DNA of 64,000 nucleotides from Cyanobium usitatum str. Tous (GTDB lineage Bacteria; Cyanobacteriota; Cyanobacteriia; PCC-6307; Cyanobiaceae): the NCBI RefSeq assembly GCF_963920485.1, contig NZ_OY986431.1:2592681-2656680 (forward strand). The letters are read 5' to 3'. Numbering within the stretch: position 1 is the first letter of the stretch; every line of letters starts with the position of its first letter. Under the pieces are notes generated by a model that saw only the letters and a list, made by a program, of their open reading frames with translations, was not told the origin of the DNA and did not search any database. Positions 9,177 through 18,143 of the stretch are shown one piece after another. The position numbers were made by a program, and so were the translations under genes.

Positions 9177-10411
9177 CGCCCGAGCAGTTGCAAAAGCTCT
9201 GGGATGCCGGCCGCCTGGCGGCCTTGGCGGGCCCGGCCACCAGCGATCAGCAGGCTTTGGCGGCGGCGATCGGGCCCGATGGCCTTGGCCCCCTGCAGGA
9301 GCGTTGGGGGCCAGGGGTGGTGCTGGGTAGTGGCGGCAGCACGGGCGGTCGCCGCTGGTGCCTGCAGCCCCTGGCCCACCTGCAGGCTTCGGCTTCGGCC
9401 ACTGGCCTCTGGCTGGAGGGTTTGGGCCTAGAGCCTGCGGCTTGCCTGCAGCTCAACCCCCTGCCGTTGCATCACGTCAGTGGGCTGCTGCCCTGGGTGC
9501 GGGCCCATCAATGGGGTGCCGGCCACCTGCGCCTCGACCCGGCCTGGATGCGCGATCCGGCTCGGTTGGCTGCGGCTGGCCCGCTGGATCCAGGCCGCCC
9601 GGCCTTGCTTTCCCTGGTGCCCACCCAGCTGCAGCGGCTGCTGGCTGCTGCCGAGGGCGTGGCCTGGCTGCAGCGTTTGGCGTTGATTTGGGTGGGTGGG
9701 GCGCCGCTGCCGCCGGCGCTGGCGGAGCGGGCCAGGCTGGCCGGGTTGCGGCTAGCCCCTTGTTACGGGGCCACGGAAACGGCGGCAATGGTGTGTGCCC
9801 TGGCGCCGGAGGCTTTTCTTGCGGGGGCGGCGGGTTGCGGCATCCCCTTGGCAGATGTGGAGCTGCGGCTAGGGGCGGAGCAGGCCGTTGAGGTGCGCTG
9901 TGAGCGGCTCAGCCCGGGCTGGCTGGAGGCTGGCCGGCTCCAGCCCCTGCAGCGCACGGCCGATGGCTGGTGGCGTAGTGGTGATGCTGGCCGGCTTGGC
10001 CCAGCGGGGCTGGAGCTGCTGGGACGCCTCGATGGGGCCATTCACAGCGGCGGTGAAACCGTGTTTCCCGAGTTGCTGGAGCAGCGGCTGGCGCAGCTGG
10101 CCCAGGCCGCCGGCTTGCCTGTGCAGGCGCTTTTGCTGCTGCCAATCGATGATTCCGACTGGGGCCAGCGCCTGGTAGCCCTGGTGCGGCCCGGCTCGCC
10201 CCAGCAGGGTTGGCAGGAGCTGCAGCTGGCGTTGCAGCAGCTGTGTGATTGCTGGCCAGCGGCCGAGCGCCCGTGCCGCTGGCTGCTCTGCCCCGAGCTT
10301 GCGCCAGCGGAGCTGGGCAAATGGCAACGAAATCATTGGCGGGCCTGGGTTGATCAGCTAAAAACTGTTCAGGTCGTCTCTCCCGCGTCAGTCGATGTCG
10401 AGCCTGTCTGA
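9173..10411 (+). CDS. menE: o-Succinylbenzoate-CoA ligase
   Basis: Adenylate-forming enzyme that activates o-succinylbenzoate with CoA. The start is the ATG overlapping the menC stop, giving 412 residues (MTPEQLQKLWDAG...). Motifs are the phosphate loop LGSGGSTGGRR, the acyl-adenylate motif CYGATETAAMV, and WRSGDAGRLGPAGLELLGRLDGAIHSGGETVFP, with a C-terminal catalytic Lys in ELGKWQRN. It is shorter than E. coli MenE (about 450), mainly at the N-terminus. The last 17 bases overlap the following TM2 gene. MenB and MenD of the pathway are not in the window. Confidence 0.9.
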   Translation: MTPEQLQKLWDAGRLAALAGPATSDQQALAAAIGPDGLGPLQERWGPGVVLGSGGSTGGRRWCLQPLAHLQASASATGLWLEGLGLEPAACLQLNPLPLHHVSGLLPWVRAHQWGAGHLRLDPAWMRDPARLAAAGPLDPGRPALLSLVPTQLQRLLAAAEGVAWLQRLALIWVGGAPLPPALAERARLAGLRLAPCYGATETAAMVCALAPEAFLAGAAGCGIPLADVELRLGAEQAVEVRCERLSPGWLEAGRLQPLQRTADGWWRSGDAGRLGPAGLELLGRLDGAIHSGGETVFPELLEQRLAQLAQAAGLPVQALLLLPIDDSDWGQRLVALVRPGSPQQGWQELQLALQQLCDCWPAAERPCRWLLCPELAPAELGKWQRNHWRAWVDQLKTVQVVSPASVDVEPV

Positions 10412-10661
10412 GACCGAAATCAGCAATAAGAAGCTGGCGGCGGGACTCACCGGAATCTTTCTGGGCGCCTTTGGGGTGCACAAATTCATCCTGGGCTACA
10501 CCAAGCCGGCGGTAATCATGTTGGTGGTGTCGCTGCTGACCTGTGGGGTTGGTTATTTTGTTTTTCAAGTCATTGGCATTGTTGAAGGCGTCATTTATTT
10601 GACGAAATCCAATGCCGAATTCGAAACTGAATACCTAGATGGCCAAAAAGATTGGTTCTGA
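10395..10661 (+). CDS. TM2-domain membrane protein
   Basis: An 88-residue protein with the TM2 pattern: KLAAGLTGIFLGAFGVHKFILGY (glycine-rich first helix with the GxHKFYLG-type turn), a second membrane helix PAVIMLVVSLLTCGVGYFVFQVIGIVEGVIYL, and a polar C-terminal tail. TM2 proteins are small bacterial membrane proteins of unknown role. It begins inside the menE 3' end and its own end overlaps the next small gene, so it may be cotranscribed with the menACE operon without belonging to the pathway. Confidence 0.85.
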   Translation: MSSLSETEISNKKLAAGLTGIFLGAFGVHKFILGYTKPAVIMLVVSLLTCGVGYFVFQVIGIVEGVIYLTKSNAEFETEYLDGQKDWF

Positions 10662-10827
10662 GGCCTTAGCTCGGTCCCCGGTTTTGTTGCTTTTGTCTGG
10701 AGCTGGGGCCCTCAGCTTTGGCCTGGCTGCAGCTATTCCCCACGACGGCTTGCATCCGCTGGCGCTGATGGCGGCCCTGCTGCCCCTGCAGTTGGCGGCG
10801 CTGCTTTACGTGTTTAGCCGGCCCTAA
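10639..10827 (+). CDS. Small two-helix membrane protein, unknown
   Basis: A 62-residue frame, MAKKIGSEALARSP... followed by two hydrophobic segments separated by a His/Pro turn (AAIPHDGLHPLAL), ending VFSRP. It overlaps the TM2 gene by 23 nt and the convergent thioesterase by 4 nt. I do not recognise the family. Tight packing and a plausible membrane hairpin favour a real gene, but conservation would have to be checked. Confidence 0.5.
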   Translation: MAKKIGSEALARSPVLLLLSGAGALSFGLAAAIPHDGLHPLALMAALLPLQLAALLYVFSRP

Positions 10828-11273
10828 AGGGGCTGGATGCCCTGGCCCAGGCTCGATGCTTCCAGCCAGCGCTGAACCCCAGCTGGCAAGGGGCAGCGCC
10901 GGCGGCTGGCCGTCTCGATCGCCAGGTGCCTGGTGAGGGCCTTGGCTGCGGCCCTGTCGCCGCTTCGGAAGTTGTAGTGCACCTCGAAGCTGCCGGAATC
11001 CAGGCGGTGGGGTTCCAGCTGGATTGCTAGGGGGTCGCCGCAGGCAAGGGGAGCGAGGTAGTCGGCGCTGCAATGCACGAGCGGCAGGGCAATGGCTGGT
11101 ATCTGACTTGGGGTGGGAAAGATTTCAGTGGCAGGCAGGCCATAGCGCTCCAGGCTTTCTTCGTAAGCCTCGTGACACCAGCGCAGCAGCTGGTGGAAAT
11201 GCATTACCCCGGCGGCGTCCGTGTCCCCGAAGCGCACGGTGCGGCAGAGCAGCAGCCAGCTATCAGGGTTCAT
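10824..11273 (-). CDS. 1,4-dihydroxy-2-naphthoyl-CoA hydrolase (4HBT-type thioesterase)
   Basis: Hotdog-fold thioesterase of 149 residues. The N-terminal RTVRFGDTDAAGVMHFHQLLRWCHEAYEESL is the hallmark of the 4-hydroxybenzoyl-CoA/DHNA-CoA thioesterase group, with the catalytic Asp in GDTDAAG. Known cyanobacterial members (Slr0204 type) release DHNA from DHNA-CoA for phylloquinone. Its position beside menA-menC-menE supports that role here. Upstream, divergent, lies the Phd/PIN pair. Confidence 0.88.
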   Translation of the reverse strand: MNPDSWLLLCRTVRFGDTDAAGVMHFHQLLRWCHEAYEESLERYGLPATEIFPTPSQIPAIALPLVHCSADYLAPLACGDPLAIQLEPHRLDSGSFEVHYNFRSGDRAAAKALTRHLAIETASRRRCPLPAGVQRWLEASSLGQGIQPL

Positions 11274-11286
11274 GGGCCAGGCCGCA

Positions 11287-11311
11287 AACTAGACTAGTCA
11301 TCACACTAGTT
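11287..11311. promoter_or_regulatory. Operator-like inverted repeat upstream of the Phd/PIN pair
   Basis: AACTAG at 11287-11292 is the reverse complement of CTAGTT at 11306-11311, and ACTAGT occurs twice between (11293-11298 and 11305-11310). This nested CTAG-type palindrome lies just before the antitoxin start, where Phd or VapB antitoxins usually bind to repress their own operon. Position and symmetry are seen; function is inferred. Confidence 0.5.
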
Positions 11312-11326
11312 GGCAGGGTGGGATCG

Positions 11327-11611
11327 GTGGAATCGCGAACGCCTAAGCGCAGTAGGGAGGCCGCCTGGCCCGTGCAGGACGCCAAGGCGCGATTTAGTGA
11401 GCTGCTTGATACCTGCGTTAGGGAAGGGGCCCAGGTGGTGTCGCGGCGTGGTGCGGATTTGGCGGTATTGGTTCCTATCGCTGAGTGGCGTCGTTTGCAG
11501 GCCAGCGCCCAGCCTTCCTTGAAGGAGTTGTTGTTGGCTGCCGAGGGCCGGACTGAAAATCTGGTGCCGCCTCGTGGGCGAGCGCGCCGCCGCGCCCCCC
11601 TAGCGCTGTAA
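11327..11611 (+). CDS. Phd/YefM-family antitoxin
   Basis: About 94 residues from a GTG start (another GTG lies at 11318). The segment WPVQDAKARFSELLDTCVREGAQVVSRRGADLAVLVPIAEWRRL is the Phd fold: amphipathic DNA-binding region with the AKARFSELL motif, then the VVSRRG beta-hairpin. The basic C-terminal tail (RGRARRRAPLAL) would wrap the toxin. The PIN-domain toxin gene follows 7 nt downstream, so they form one toxin-antitoxin operon, preceded by an inverted repeat. Start is the main uncertainty. Confidence 0.88.
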   Translation: MESRTPKRSREAAWPVQDAKARFSELLDTCVREGAQVVSRRGADLAVLVPIAEWRRLQASAQPSLKELLLAAEGRTENLVPPRGRARRRAPLAL

Positions 11612-11618
11612 CGCCGCG

Positions 11619-12035
11619 ATGTATTTGCTCGATACCAATGTGGTTTCAGAGTTGCGCAGGGCCCGCCCCCATGGGGTCGTGCTGGCCTGGTTAGAAGCTG
11701 TGGACGACAGCTTTCTGCACCTCTCGGCTGTGACCTTGGCTGAAATTCAGGCAGGCATTGAGCTCACCCGTCAGCAGGATTTAGGTAAAGCCAATGAGAT
11801 TGAAGCTTGGCTTGATCTGGTGACGCGCACTTTCAACATCCTGCCTATGGATGGACCGACGTTTCGATGTTGGGCCCGGCTGATGCACCGTCAATCCGAC
11901 ACTCTCTATGAAGACGCGATGATCGCCGCCACAGCTCAGATACACCAGCTCACGGTTGTGACACGGAATATTGTCGATTTTCAGCCGTTCGGTATTCCTT
12001 TGTTCAATCCGTTCAGCGATCAACCGACCCCATGA
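11619..12035 (+). CDS. PIN-domain ribonuclease toxin (VapC/FitB-like)
   Basis: A 138-residue PIN protein. The acidic metal-site residues are in [12 protein letters not shown] (Asp5-Thr-Asn), in [11 protein letters not shown], in [13 protein letters not shown] and in VTRNIVDF. Such toxins cleave tRNA or rRNA when the antitoxin is lost. It pairs with the Phd-type antitoxin directly upstream. Its last 23 bases overlap the convergent 3' end of ndhH, so the toxin's C-terminal residues are encoded by sequence that also encodes the NdhH C-terminus. Confidence 0.92.
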   Translation: MYLLDTNVVSELRRARPHGVVLAWLEAVDDSFLHLSAVTLAEIQAGIELTRQQDLGKANEIEAWLDLVTRTFNILPMDGPTFRCWARLMHRQSDTLYEDAMIAATAQIHQLTVVTRNIVDFQPFGIPLFNPFSDQPTP

Positions 12036-13197
12036 TCACGTCGATGGATCCGAGGATGGCCATGATGTCGGCCACCTTGGCCCCTTTGAGGATGTGGGGC
12101 AGGATTTGCAGGTTGTTGAAGTCGGCGGCGCGGATCTTGAAGCGCCAGGGGGTGACGTCGTTGTTGCCCTGCAAGTACACCCCGATTTCGCCCTTGCCCG
12201 ATTCAAGGCGGGTGTAGAGCTCACCCTCGGGAATCTTGAAGGTGGGGGCTACTTTCTTGGCCACGTATTGATAATCAAAACCGGCATATTCGCTGCCCTT
12301 GCCCTCCGCCATGCGGCGGGCTTCCAGATGCTCGGTGGCTCCACCGGGAATCATGGCGCATGCCTGGCGCAGGATTTTTAGGGATTCGCGCATTTCCTTG
12401 ACGCGCACCCGGTAGCGGGCGTAGCAGTCGCCCTCCTGTTCGCAGACCACGTCCCAATCGAAGTCGTCGTAGCACTCGTAGTGGTCGACCTTGCGCAGAT
12501 CCCAGGGCACCCCAGAGGCGCGCAGCATCGGCCCCGACAGGCTCCAATTGATCGCCATCTCGCGGCTAATTACACCTAGTCCCTCAATTCGCTTACGGAA
12601 GATCGGGTTGTTGGTAATTAGCTTTTCGTATTCATCGATCTTGGGACCAAACCAATCGCAGAAGTCGAGGCACTTTTCCAGCCAGCCGTAGGGCAAATCA
12701 GCTGCCACCCCGCCAATGCGGAAATAGTTGTTGTTGATCAGCCGCTGGCCGGTGGCCGCTTCCCACAGGTCGTAGATCATCTCCCGCTCGCGGAAGATGT
12801 AGAAAAATGGCGTCTGGGCGCCCACGTCAGCCAGGAAGGGGCCAAGCCAGAGCAGGTGGTTGGCGATGCGGTTGAGCTCCAGCATCAGCACCCTGATGTA
12901 GCTGGCGCGCTTAGGCACGGGCACATTGGCCAGCCGCTCCGGCGCGTTCACCACAATCGCCTCATAAAACATGCCAGCCGCATAGTCCATGCGGCTCACA
13001 TAGGGCACGAACATCACGTTCGTGCGGTTTTCGGCAATCTTCTCCATGCCGCGGTGCAGGTAGCCGATCACCGGCTCGCAATCGACCACGTCCTCGCCAT
13101 CGAGGGTCACCACCAGCCTCAACACCCCGTGCATCGAGGGGTGGTGGGGGCCGAAGTTGACCACCATCGGCTCCGTGCGCGTCTCCAGCTGCGTCAT
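12013..13197 (-). CDS. ndhH: NAD(P)H-quinone oxidoreductase subunit H
   Basis: The 49-kDa-type subunit of cyanobacterial NDH-1, in the peripheral arm near the quinone pocket; the complex runs cyclic electron flow, respiration and CO2 uptake. At 394 residues it has normal length. Conserved sequence includes [53 protein letters not shown] and the C-terminal [32 protein letters not shown]. It stands apart from ndhA-ndhI-ndhG at the other end of the window, as is usual in cyanobacteria. Confidence 0.97.
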   Translation of the reverse strand: MTQLETRTEPMVVNFGPHHPSMHGVLRLVVTLDGEDVVDCEPVIGYLHRGMEKIAENRTNVMFVPYVSRMDYAAGMFYEAIVVNAPERLANVPVPKRASYIRVLMLELNRIANHLLWLGPFLADVGAQTPFFYIFREREMIYDLWEAATGQRLINNNYFRIGGVAADLPYGWLEKCLDFCDWFGPKIDEYEKLITNNPIFRKRIEGLGVISREMAINWSLSGPMLRASGVPWDLRKVDHYECYDDFDWDVVCEQEGDCYARYRVRVKEMRESLKILRQACAMIPGGATEHLEARRMAEGKGSEYAGFDYQYVAKKVAPTFKIPEGELYTRLESGKGEIGVYLQGNNDVTPWRFKIRAADFNNLQILPHILKGAKVADIMAILGSIDVIMGSVDR

Positions 13198-13335
13198 GGG
13201 GCCGTGGGGTTAAGCGCTTTGCGGGGATCTTAGGAAGGAAGGGCCCGCTAGACGATCCGTGACGGCGCAGATCGCATCAGCGCCCCCGGATACGGCTCCT
13301 AAGCTTGGTGGGGCAGTGTTGAATCCGCGCAAACC

Positions 13336-13938
13336 ATGGGTCAGCACCAGCCAGCGCCATTGCGAAAGATGGCGGCACCGGCAGCCGCAGCCCTCTCGCG
13401 CTGGCTGCTGGCTCCACACCAGCTCCGGGCGGCCCGGCAGCGTCAGCTGCTCATCGACAGCCTCACGGCAGTGCTTCCCACCGGGGAGGAGAGCAGCCAG
13501 GTGGGGTTGGCGATCCTGCAGGGCGCCCGTGCCCTCAGCCTGGCCGATGGCGATTTTGACCAGGAGGAATGGGAGCTTTTTTACTTTTGCCTCAAGAGCC
13601 TGCGCCTCAGCGATGCCCAGCGCCAGAGCGCGGATCTGCATGGCTTACCCGATCCCAAGCGGATCGCCGCCAGCCTTGCCGCCATCTCAGACCCCAGCCA
13701 GCAGCTAGCGATCGCCCGCTGCTACTGCCTGTTTGCGGCGGCGGATGGCCAGGGAAAGGCGGCGGAACTCGGTCTGTTGCAGACCCTGCTCCAGGTGCTT
13801 GGTCACCCGGAACTGGAGCGGGAGCTGCCCGAGCTCTGCCGTCGCTTTCGCCCTGCGCCCAGCTGGTGGGGTCGCTTTCGCCATTGCTTGGGGCAGCGGC
13901 TAGCCAGCTGGGCTTCTCCCCACCGCCGCCGCCGCTGA
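13336..13938 (+). CDS. Conserved hypothetical protein with TerB-like helical repeats
   Basis: A 200-residue, largely helical protein with a basic tail (SWASPHRRRR). Two acidic-loop motifs, ALSLADGDFDQEEWELF and CLFAAADGQGKAAELGLL, look like the ADG...E turns of TerB-type domains, but I cannot assign it to a named family. No signal peptide or membrane segment. Its stop is directly followed by the rsmH start codon, suggesting coupling; ndhH lies divergently upstream with about 140 nt between starts. Confidence 0.65.
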   Translation: MGQHQPAPLRKMAAPAAAALSRWLLAPHQLRAARQRQLLIDSLTAVLPTGEESSQVGLAILQGARALSLADGDFDQEEWELFYFCLKSLRLSDAQRQSADLHGLPDPKRIAASLAAISDPSQQLAIARCYCLFAAADGQGKAAELGLLQTLLQVLGHPELERELPELCRRFRPAPSWWGRFRHCLGQRLASWASPHRRRR

Positions 13939-14832
13939 ATGGCCATGGCTGATCCTGCCAGCAGTGGCTTGTTTGAACATGTGCCCGTGCTGGCCGAGGC
14001 GGTGCTGGCGGGCTTTGCTTGCCTGCCAGGGGGCCTGCTGATCGACTGCACCCTCGGCGGCGGCGGCCATAGCGCGCTGCTGCTGCAGTCCCATCCCGGC
14101 TTGCGACTTGTGGGGCTGGACCAGGACCCAAGCGCCCGTGCCGCCGCCGCCGAGCGCCTCGCCCCATTTGGCGATCGGGTCACAATCGTGGCCGCCAACT
14201 TCGCTGATTACGTGCCTGCCGAGCATGCTGTGGCGGTGCTGGCCGATCTGGGGGTGAGCAGTCCCCAGCTGGATGTGGCGGCCCGGGGCTTCAGCTTCCG
14301 GCTCGAGGGGCCGCTCGACATGCGCATGAACCCAGAGCGCGGCGAGACGGCTGGGGAACTCATTGATCGTGCCGGCGAGAGCGAGCTGGCAGATCTGATC
14401 TACGCCTACGGCGAGGAGCGGCTGTCGCGCCGTATCGCCCGCAAGATCAAGGAGCAGGGGCCCTGGGCACAGCGCCATACCGCCGAGCTGGCCTACCTGG
14501 TGGCCGGTTGCTACCCACCGGCGGCCCGCCGCGGCCGCATCCATCCAGCCACACGCACCTTTCAGGCCCTGCGCATTGCCGTAAACGATGAGTTGGGGGT
14601 GTTGGACAAGCTGTTGCATAGCGCCCCCAACTGGCTGGAGCCAGGCGGGCTGCTGGCTGTGATCAGCTTCCACTCCCTTGAAGATCGGCGAGTGAAAACG
14701 GCCTTTCTGGCCGACGATCGGCTGGAGCGGGTAACGCGCAAGGCGATCAAGGCCAGCCCCGAGGAGGCCGAAGCCAATCCGCGCAGCCGCAGCGCCAGGC
14801 TGCGCATCTCCCGCCGTCCTGAGGAGGGGTAG
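13939..14832 (+). CDS. rsmH: 16S rRNA (cytosine1402-N4)-methyltransferase
   Basis: SAM-dependent methyltransferase that modifies C1402 in the ribosomal P site. The 297-residue protein opens [13 protein letters not shown], followed by the SAM-binding [23 protein letters not shown], then [49 protein letters not shown] and [12 protein letters not shown], all characteristic of RsmH/MraW. It is not accompanied by ftsL/ftsI, which fits cyanobacteria, where the mra cluster is dispersed. Confidence 0.96.
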   Translation: MAMADPASSGLFEHVPVLAEAVLAGFACLPGGLLIDCTLGGGGHSALLLQSHPGLRLVGLDQDPSARAAAAERLAPFGDRVTIVAANFADYVPAEHAVAVLADLGVSSPQLDVAARGFSFRLEGPLDMRMNPERGETAGELIDRAGESELADLIYAYGEERLSRRIARKIKEQGPWAQRHTAELAYLVAGCYPPAARRGRIHPATRTFQALRIAVNDELGVLDKLLHSAPNWLEPGGLLAVISFHSLEDRRVKTAFLADDRLERVTRKAIKASPEEAEANPRSRSARLRISRRPEEG

Positions 14833-14853
14833 ATAGGTGCAGCTAAGGCTGTA

Positions 14854-15627
14854 TCAGCCGATCAGGCCGGTGCGGTCTTCAGCGCCAAACAGCTGGCGGA
14901 AGGCGGCGGTGGAGATGCACAACACCAGGGGCACCACCACCAGCAGGCCGCCGTAGCTGAATAAGCCGCCAATGGTGTGGACCACGCCCTCGATGATTCC
15001 GAGCCACAGCACCAGCCACCAGCTGGGATTCACGACGTTCACGCCAGAACCAATGGTTTTGGTGGGATTAGCGGTGCCCAGCAGCGACACCTGGATCAGG
15101 AACTTCTGGGTGACCAGCAGCCAGATGTAGAAGATCGCCACCACGATCATGGGGATCACGCTGAGGGCTTCGTTGAGCTTGCCCAGGCCTGCCCCGATCA
15201 GGGTGGCGATGGCCCCGGCCACAGCTATGACGATCGCCAGCAGGATGCCGGAACCGAGCAGGCGGGCGCTGGCGGGACGGTCCCAGCGAGTGAAGTCGGC
15301 GAAGCAGGGCTTGCGGCCCTCCAGGCTCAGCCAGGCGCCGCGGGTCAGGCCAACCACGGTCCAAAGGGCAATGATCACGTAGCCGATCACGCCCACGATC
15401 AGGGCGGCCCAGGCACCGGTGGGGTGCACAGCCATCACCTCATTCACGCTGGCTAGGCGAGCCCCTCCCAGGGCGGCCAGGGCGGCGAAGGGCAGCAGGA
15501 TCAGGGCGGAGAGGGCCTCAAACAGCAAAAAAGCCCAGGGGGCGCGGCAAAAAGCAGCCCACCCGTCTTCCACGGCCTGGAGCACGTGCAGTCGGCTGTC
15601 GCTGGAAGGGGTGAGGGCCATGATCAA
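14854..15627 (-). CDS. Integral membrane protein of unknown function
   Basis: 257 residues with about six hydrophobic segments: AFLLFEALSALILLPFAAL, TGAWAALIVGVIGYVIIAL, ILLAIVIAVAGAIATLIG, VIPMIVVAIFYIWLLV, LVLWLGIIEGVVHTIGGL and GLLVVVPLVLCISTA. The soluble parts are short. It resembles the DUF975/glycerophosphodiesterase-membrane-domain type of small polytopic proteins, but I cannot name a family. It is convergent with rsmH, which ends 21 nt away. ATG at 15621 is an alternative start. Confidence 0.65.
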   Translation of the reverse strand: MIMALTPSSDSRLHVLQAVEDGWAAFCRAPWAFLLFEALSALILLPFAALAALGGARLASVNEVMAVHPTGAWAALIVGVIGYVIIALWTVVGLTRGAWLSLEGRKPCFADFTRWDRPASARLLGSGILLAIVIAVAGAIATLIGAGLGKLNEALSVIPMIVVAIFYIWLLVTQKFLIQVSLLGTANPTKTIGSGVNVVNPSWWLVLWLGIIEGVVHTIGGLFSYGGLLVVVPLVLCISTAAFRQLFGAEDRTGLIG

Positions 15628-15712
15628 GGGCAGATGGGCCGGACGGTAGCTATGAAGACAGCAGGGCGCATCCCAGTTGTGACGGTTTGATTAATTCAGC
15701 TGGATTCTGTTC

Positions 15713-16846
15713 TCAGCGCAGCTCCCCCACCGCAGCCGAGACCGTTTCGATGGCCAGGGCGATCTCGGCATCGCTGCTGCCTCGCCCCAGCCCGAAGCGG
15801 ATCGAGGCTGCCGCCTGCTGACGGCTGCGGCCCAGGGCCGCCAGCACGTGGGATGGGGAGCCCTGGCTGCAGGCCGAGCCGCTGCTCACGGCGAGCCGCT
15901 GGCGCAGCAGCCGGTGCAGGCGCGTGCCATCCACCCCTTGCACTGTCACGTTCAGGTTGTGGGCCAGCCGGGGTGCGCCATCGCCGTTGAGATCGATGCC
16001 GCCGAGGGCTTCCAGCCCTGCCCAGAGCTGGTCTCTCAGGGTTCCCAGCCGCTCGGCCCGCTCCTCCCGATCAGCCTCAGCCCCCAGCAGTGCTTCGCCC
16101 AGCCCGACCACCAGGGGCACCGGCAGGGTGCCGGCCCGGCGGCCGTCCTGCTGGCCGCCCCCATGGAGCTGGGCAGCCAGCTGGAGCCCCGGGCGCACCA
16201 GCAGGGCCCCTACCCCCTTAGGTCCATAAAACTTGTGGCCACTGAGGCTGAGCAGGTCGATGCCCAGTTCGTCGATGGCAAGCGGGATGTGGCCGGCGGC
16301 CTGGGCCGCGTCTACGTGCAGTAGCACTCCCCGCTGGCGGCAGAGGGCGGCGATGGCGGCCAGGGGCTGGAGCACGCCGATTTCATTGTTGGCGGCCATT
16401 ACGCTCAGCAGCAGCACGTCGTCGCAGAGGGCGGCTTCGAGCTGGGACAGATCCACCAAGCCATCGGCCTGGATGGGCACCAGGCTCACCGGAAACCCAT
16501 GGCGCCCCAGATAGGCCAGGGGGTCGAGCACGGCCCGGTGTTCGCTCACCAGGCTCACCAGTCGCCGGCGGGGGTTGCCAGCTGCCAGGGCCGCTTCGCA
16601 CACCCCCTTGAGGGCCAGGTTGTTGGCTTCGGTGGCGCCGCTGGTGAAGATCACGGTTTCGGCGCTGCTGCCCAGCACTCGGGCCAGCTGGCCCCGGGCC
16701 CGCTCCACGGCGGCGGCAGCTTCCAGGGCCGGGCGATAAAGGCGGTTGGCTGGATTGGCGCAGTGTTCGCTCCACCAGGGCGCCATCGCCGCCACCACCG
16801 CCGGATCGCAGGGAGTGGTGGCGTGGTGGTCGAGGTAGGCGAGCAT
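15713..16846 (-). CDS. Cysteine desulfurase (NifS/IscS family)
   Basis: PLP enzyme that removes sulfur from cysteine for Fe-S cluster and thio-cofactor synthesis. I start at MLAYLDHHATTPCDP (377 residues), the family's standard N-terminus; MEACKQP at 16867 is an alternative. Key residues: VSEHRAVLDP (His stacking on PLP), DAAQAAGHIPL, the PLP Lys in SLSGHKFYGPKGVGALL, and the catalytic Cys in SSGSACSQGSPSHVL. The gene is divergent from the secreted protein at 16866, with only about 20 nt between start codons, so the two must share overlapping promoter and leader sequence. Confidence 0.93.
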   Translation of the reverse strand: MLAYLDHHATTPCDPAVVAAMAPWWSEHCANPANRLYRPALEAAAAVERARGQLARVLGSSAETVIFTSGATEANNLALKGVCEAALAAGNPRRRLVSLVSEHRAVLDPLAYLGRHGFPVSLVPIQADGLVDLSQLEAALCDDVLLLSVMAANNEIGVLQPLAAIAALCRQRGVLLHVDAAQAAGHIPLAIDELGIDLLSLSGHKFYGPKGVGALLVRPGLQLAAQLHGGGQQDGRRAGTLPVPLVVGLGEALLGAEADREERAERLGTLRDQLWAGLEALGGIDLNGDGAPRLAHNLNVTVQGVDGTRLHRLLRQRLAVSSGSACSQGSPSHVLAALGRSRQQAAASIRFGLGRGSSDAEIALAIETVSAAVGELR

Positions 16847-16865
16847 GGGTTGCTTGCAGGCTTCC

Positions 16866-17366
16866 ATGTTGCCAACCAGAACCCTATTGCTGGTGGCCCT
16901 TGCAGCAGCGCTGGCGCCACCCAGTTGGGCCGAGGGCGGCGGGGTGCGGCCCGAGGATGCCCGGCCGCCAGGACTGTTGCTACTGCAGGAGCGCCCCGGC
17001 CTGGGCGGCAAGCAGGCGATTGGCGTTTATGGGGCCGTGGCCGATGCCAAGGTTCCCGGTCTGTGGCGCATCAAGCTTTGGGATGAGCAGCCCAACGACG
17101 TCAAGGTGCGCAGCGAAACGATCCGCTGCACCCCTTCAGCGCCGATGCGGGTTACCAGCGATGGCGCCAATTTCTACGTGCGAGAGCTAAATCCGGGCGG
17201 GGCGATCACGAGCGCCAATCGCATCGACCACCTGGTGTGGTGGGCCACCTGCTTCCCCGAGCAAGCCGGCAACGATCCAGCTGGCCTAGGGCCCCTGGCC
17301 CGCCAGCTCGGCTACAGCGGCAGCTTGCGGGAAACCGAGCAGATCGTGCCTGGACGCTCCCGCTGA
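16866..17366 (+). CDS. Secreted protein of unknown function
   Basis: 166 residues with a clear signal peptide (MLPTRTLLLVALAAALAPPSWA, cleavage expected after SWA). The mature part has two cysteines (ETIRCTPSAPMRV and WWATCFPEQ) that could form a disulfide in the periplasm or lumen. I do not recognise a domain. The gene ends 48 nt before a response regulator gene on the same strand and may be cotranscribed with it. The start was chosen to give the signal peptide; an upstream ATG in frame adds seven residues. Confidence 0.6.
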   Translation: MLPTRTLLLVALAAALAPPSWAEGGGVRPEDARPPGLLLLQERPGLGGKQAIGVYGAVADAKVPGLWRIKLWDEQPNDVKVRSETIRCTPSAPMRVTSDGANFYVRELNPGGAITSANRIDHLVWWATCFPEQAGNDPAGLGPLARQLGYSGSLRETEQIVPGRSR

Positions 17367-17414
17367 GCGCCTGCACACTGGTATCTGCCGACTGGTACCT
17401 GCAGAGTGGTCGCC

Positions 17415-18143
17415 ATGAACCCAGATCTGACCCCGGCCCAGGCACCAGAAGTGACGCCCGTGCGCCTGCTGCTGGTCGACGATGAGCCCGGCCTGCGCAC
17501 GGCGGTAAAGGCCTATCTGGAAGATGAGGGCTTTGCGGTGACCACCGCCAACGACGGTGAGGAGGGCTGGGCCGTGGCCCAGGAGATGCTGCCCGATGTA
17601 ATCCTCAGCGACGTGATGATGCCCCGCCTTGATGGCTACGGGCTGCTGCAGAAGTTGCGCGCCGACGAGCGCCTGGGTGGCACCCCGGTGATCTTCCTCA
17701 CCGCCAAGGGCATGACGGCCGATCGTGTTTCAGGTTTCCAGGCCGGCTGCGACGACTACATCCCCAAACCCTTCGATCCCGATGAGTTGGTGGCCCGGGT
17801 CAACAACGTCGTCAAGCGCCAGCAGCGCCTGCTGGCGGAGGCGGCCCGCTTCGCTGACGCCGATATCGGCCAGTTGTCTAAGCAGATCACCGAAATCCGT
17901 TCCCTGCTCGCCACCGGTGGCACCAAGAAGCCAGCCAGCGCATCCGAGCATGTGTTCACGCCGCGGGAGGCCAGCGTGTTGCAGCTGGTGGCCGAGGGGA
18001 TGATGAATAAAGAAATCGCCCGGCGGCTGGAAACCTCGATCCGCAACGTCGAGAAATACGTCAGCCGCCTATTCATCAAAACCGGCACCGCCAGCCGCAC
18101 CGAACTGGTGCGCTACGCCCTCGAGCACGGGCTTGTTGACTGA
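17415..18143 (+). CDS. LuxR/NarL-family response regulator
   Basis: Two-domain regulator of 242 residues. The receiver has the acidic pair VDDEP, the phospho-acceptor Asp in ILSDVMMPRLDGY (about residue 66), the Thr in FLTAKG and the Lys in YIPKPFDPDEL. The C-terminal LuxR-type helix-turn-helix reads FTPREASVLQLVAEGMMNKEIARRLETSIRNVEKYVSRLF. A GTG three codons upstream (17406) is an alternative start. This architecture matches cyanobacterial Ycf29-like regulators, but the cognate kinase is not in the window, so the signal is unknown. Confidence 0.9.
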   Translation: MNPDLTPAQAPEVTPVRLLLVDDEPGLRTAVKAYLEDEGFAVTTANDGEEGWAVAQEMLPDVILSDVMMPRLDGYGLLQKLRADERLGGTPVIFLTAKGMTADRVSGFQAGCDDYIPKPFDPDELVARVNNVVKRQQRLLAEAARFADADIGQLSKQITEIRSLLATGGTKKPASASEHVFTPREASVLQLVAEGMMNKEIARRLETSIRNVEKYVSRLFIKTGTASRTELVRYALEHGLVD

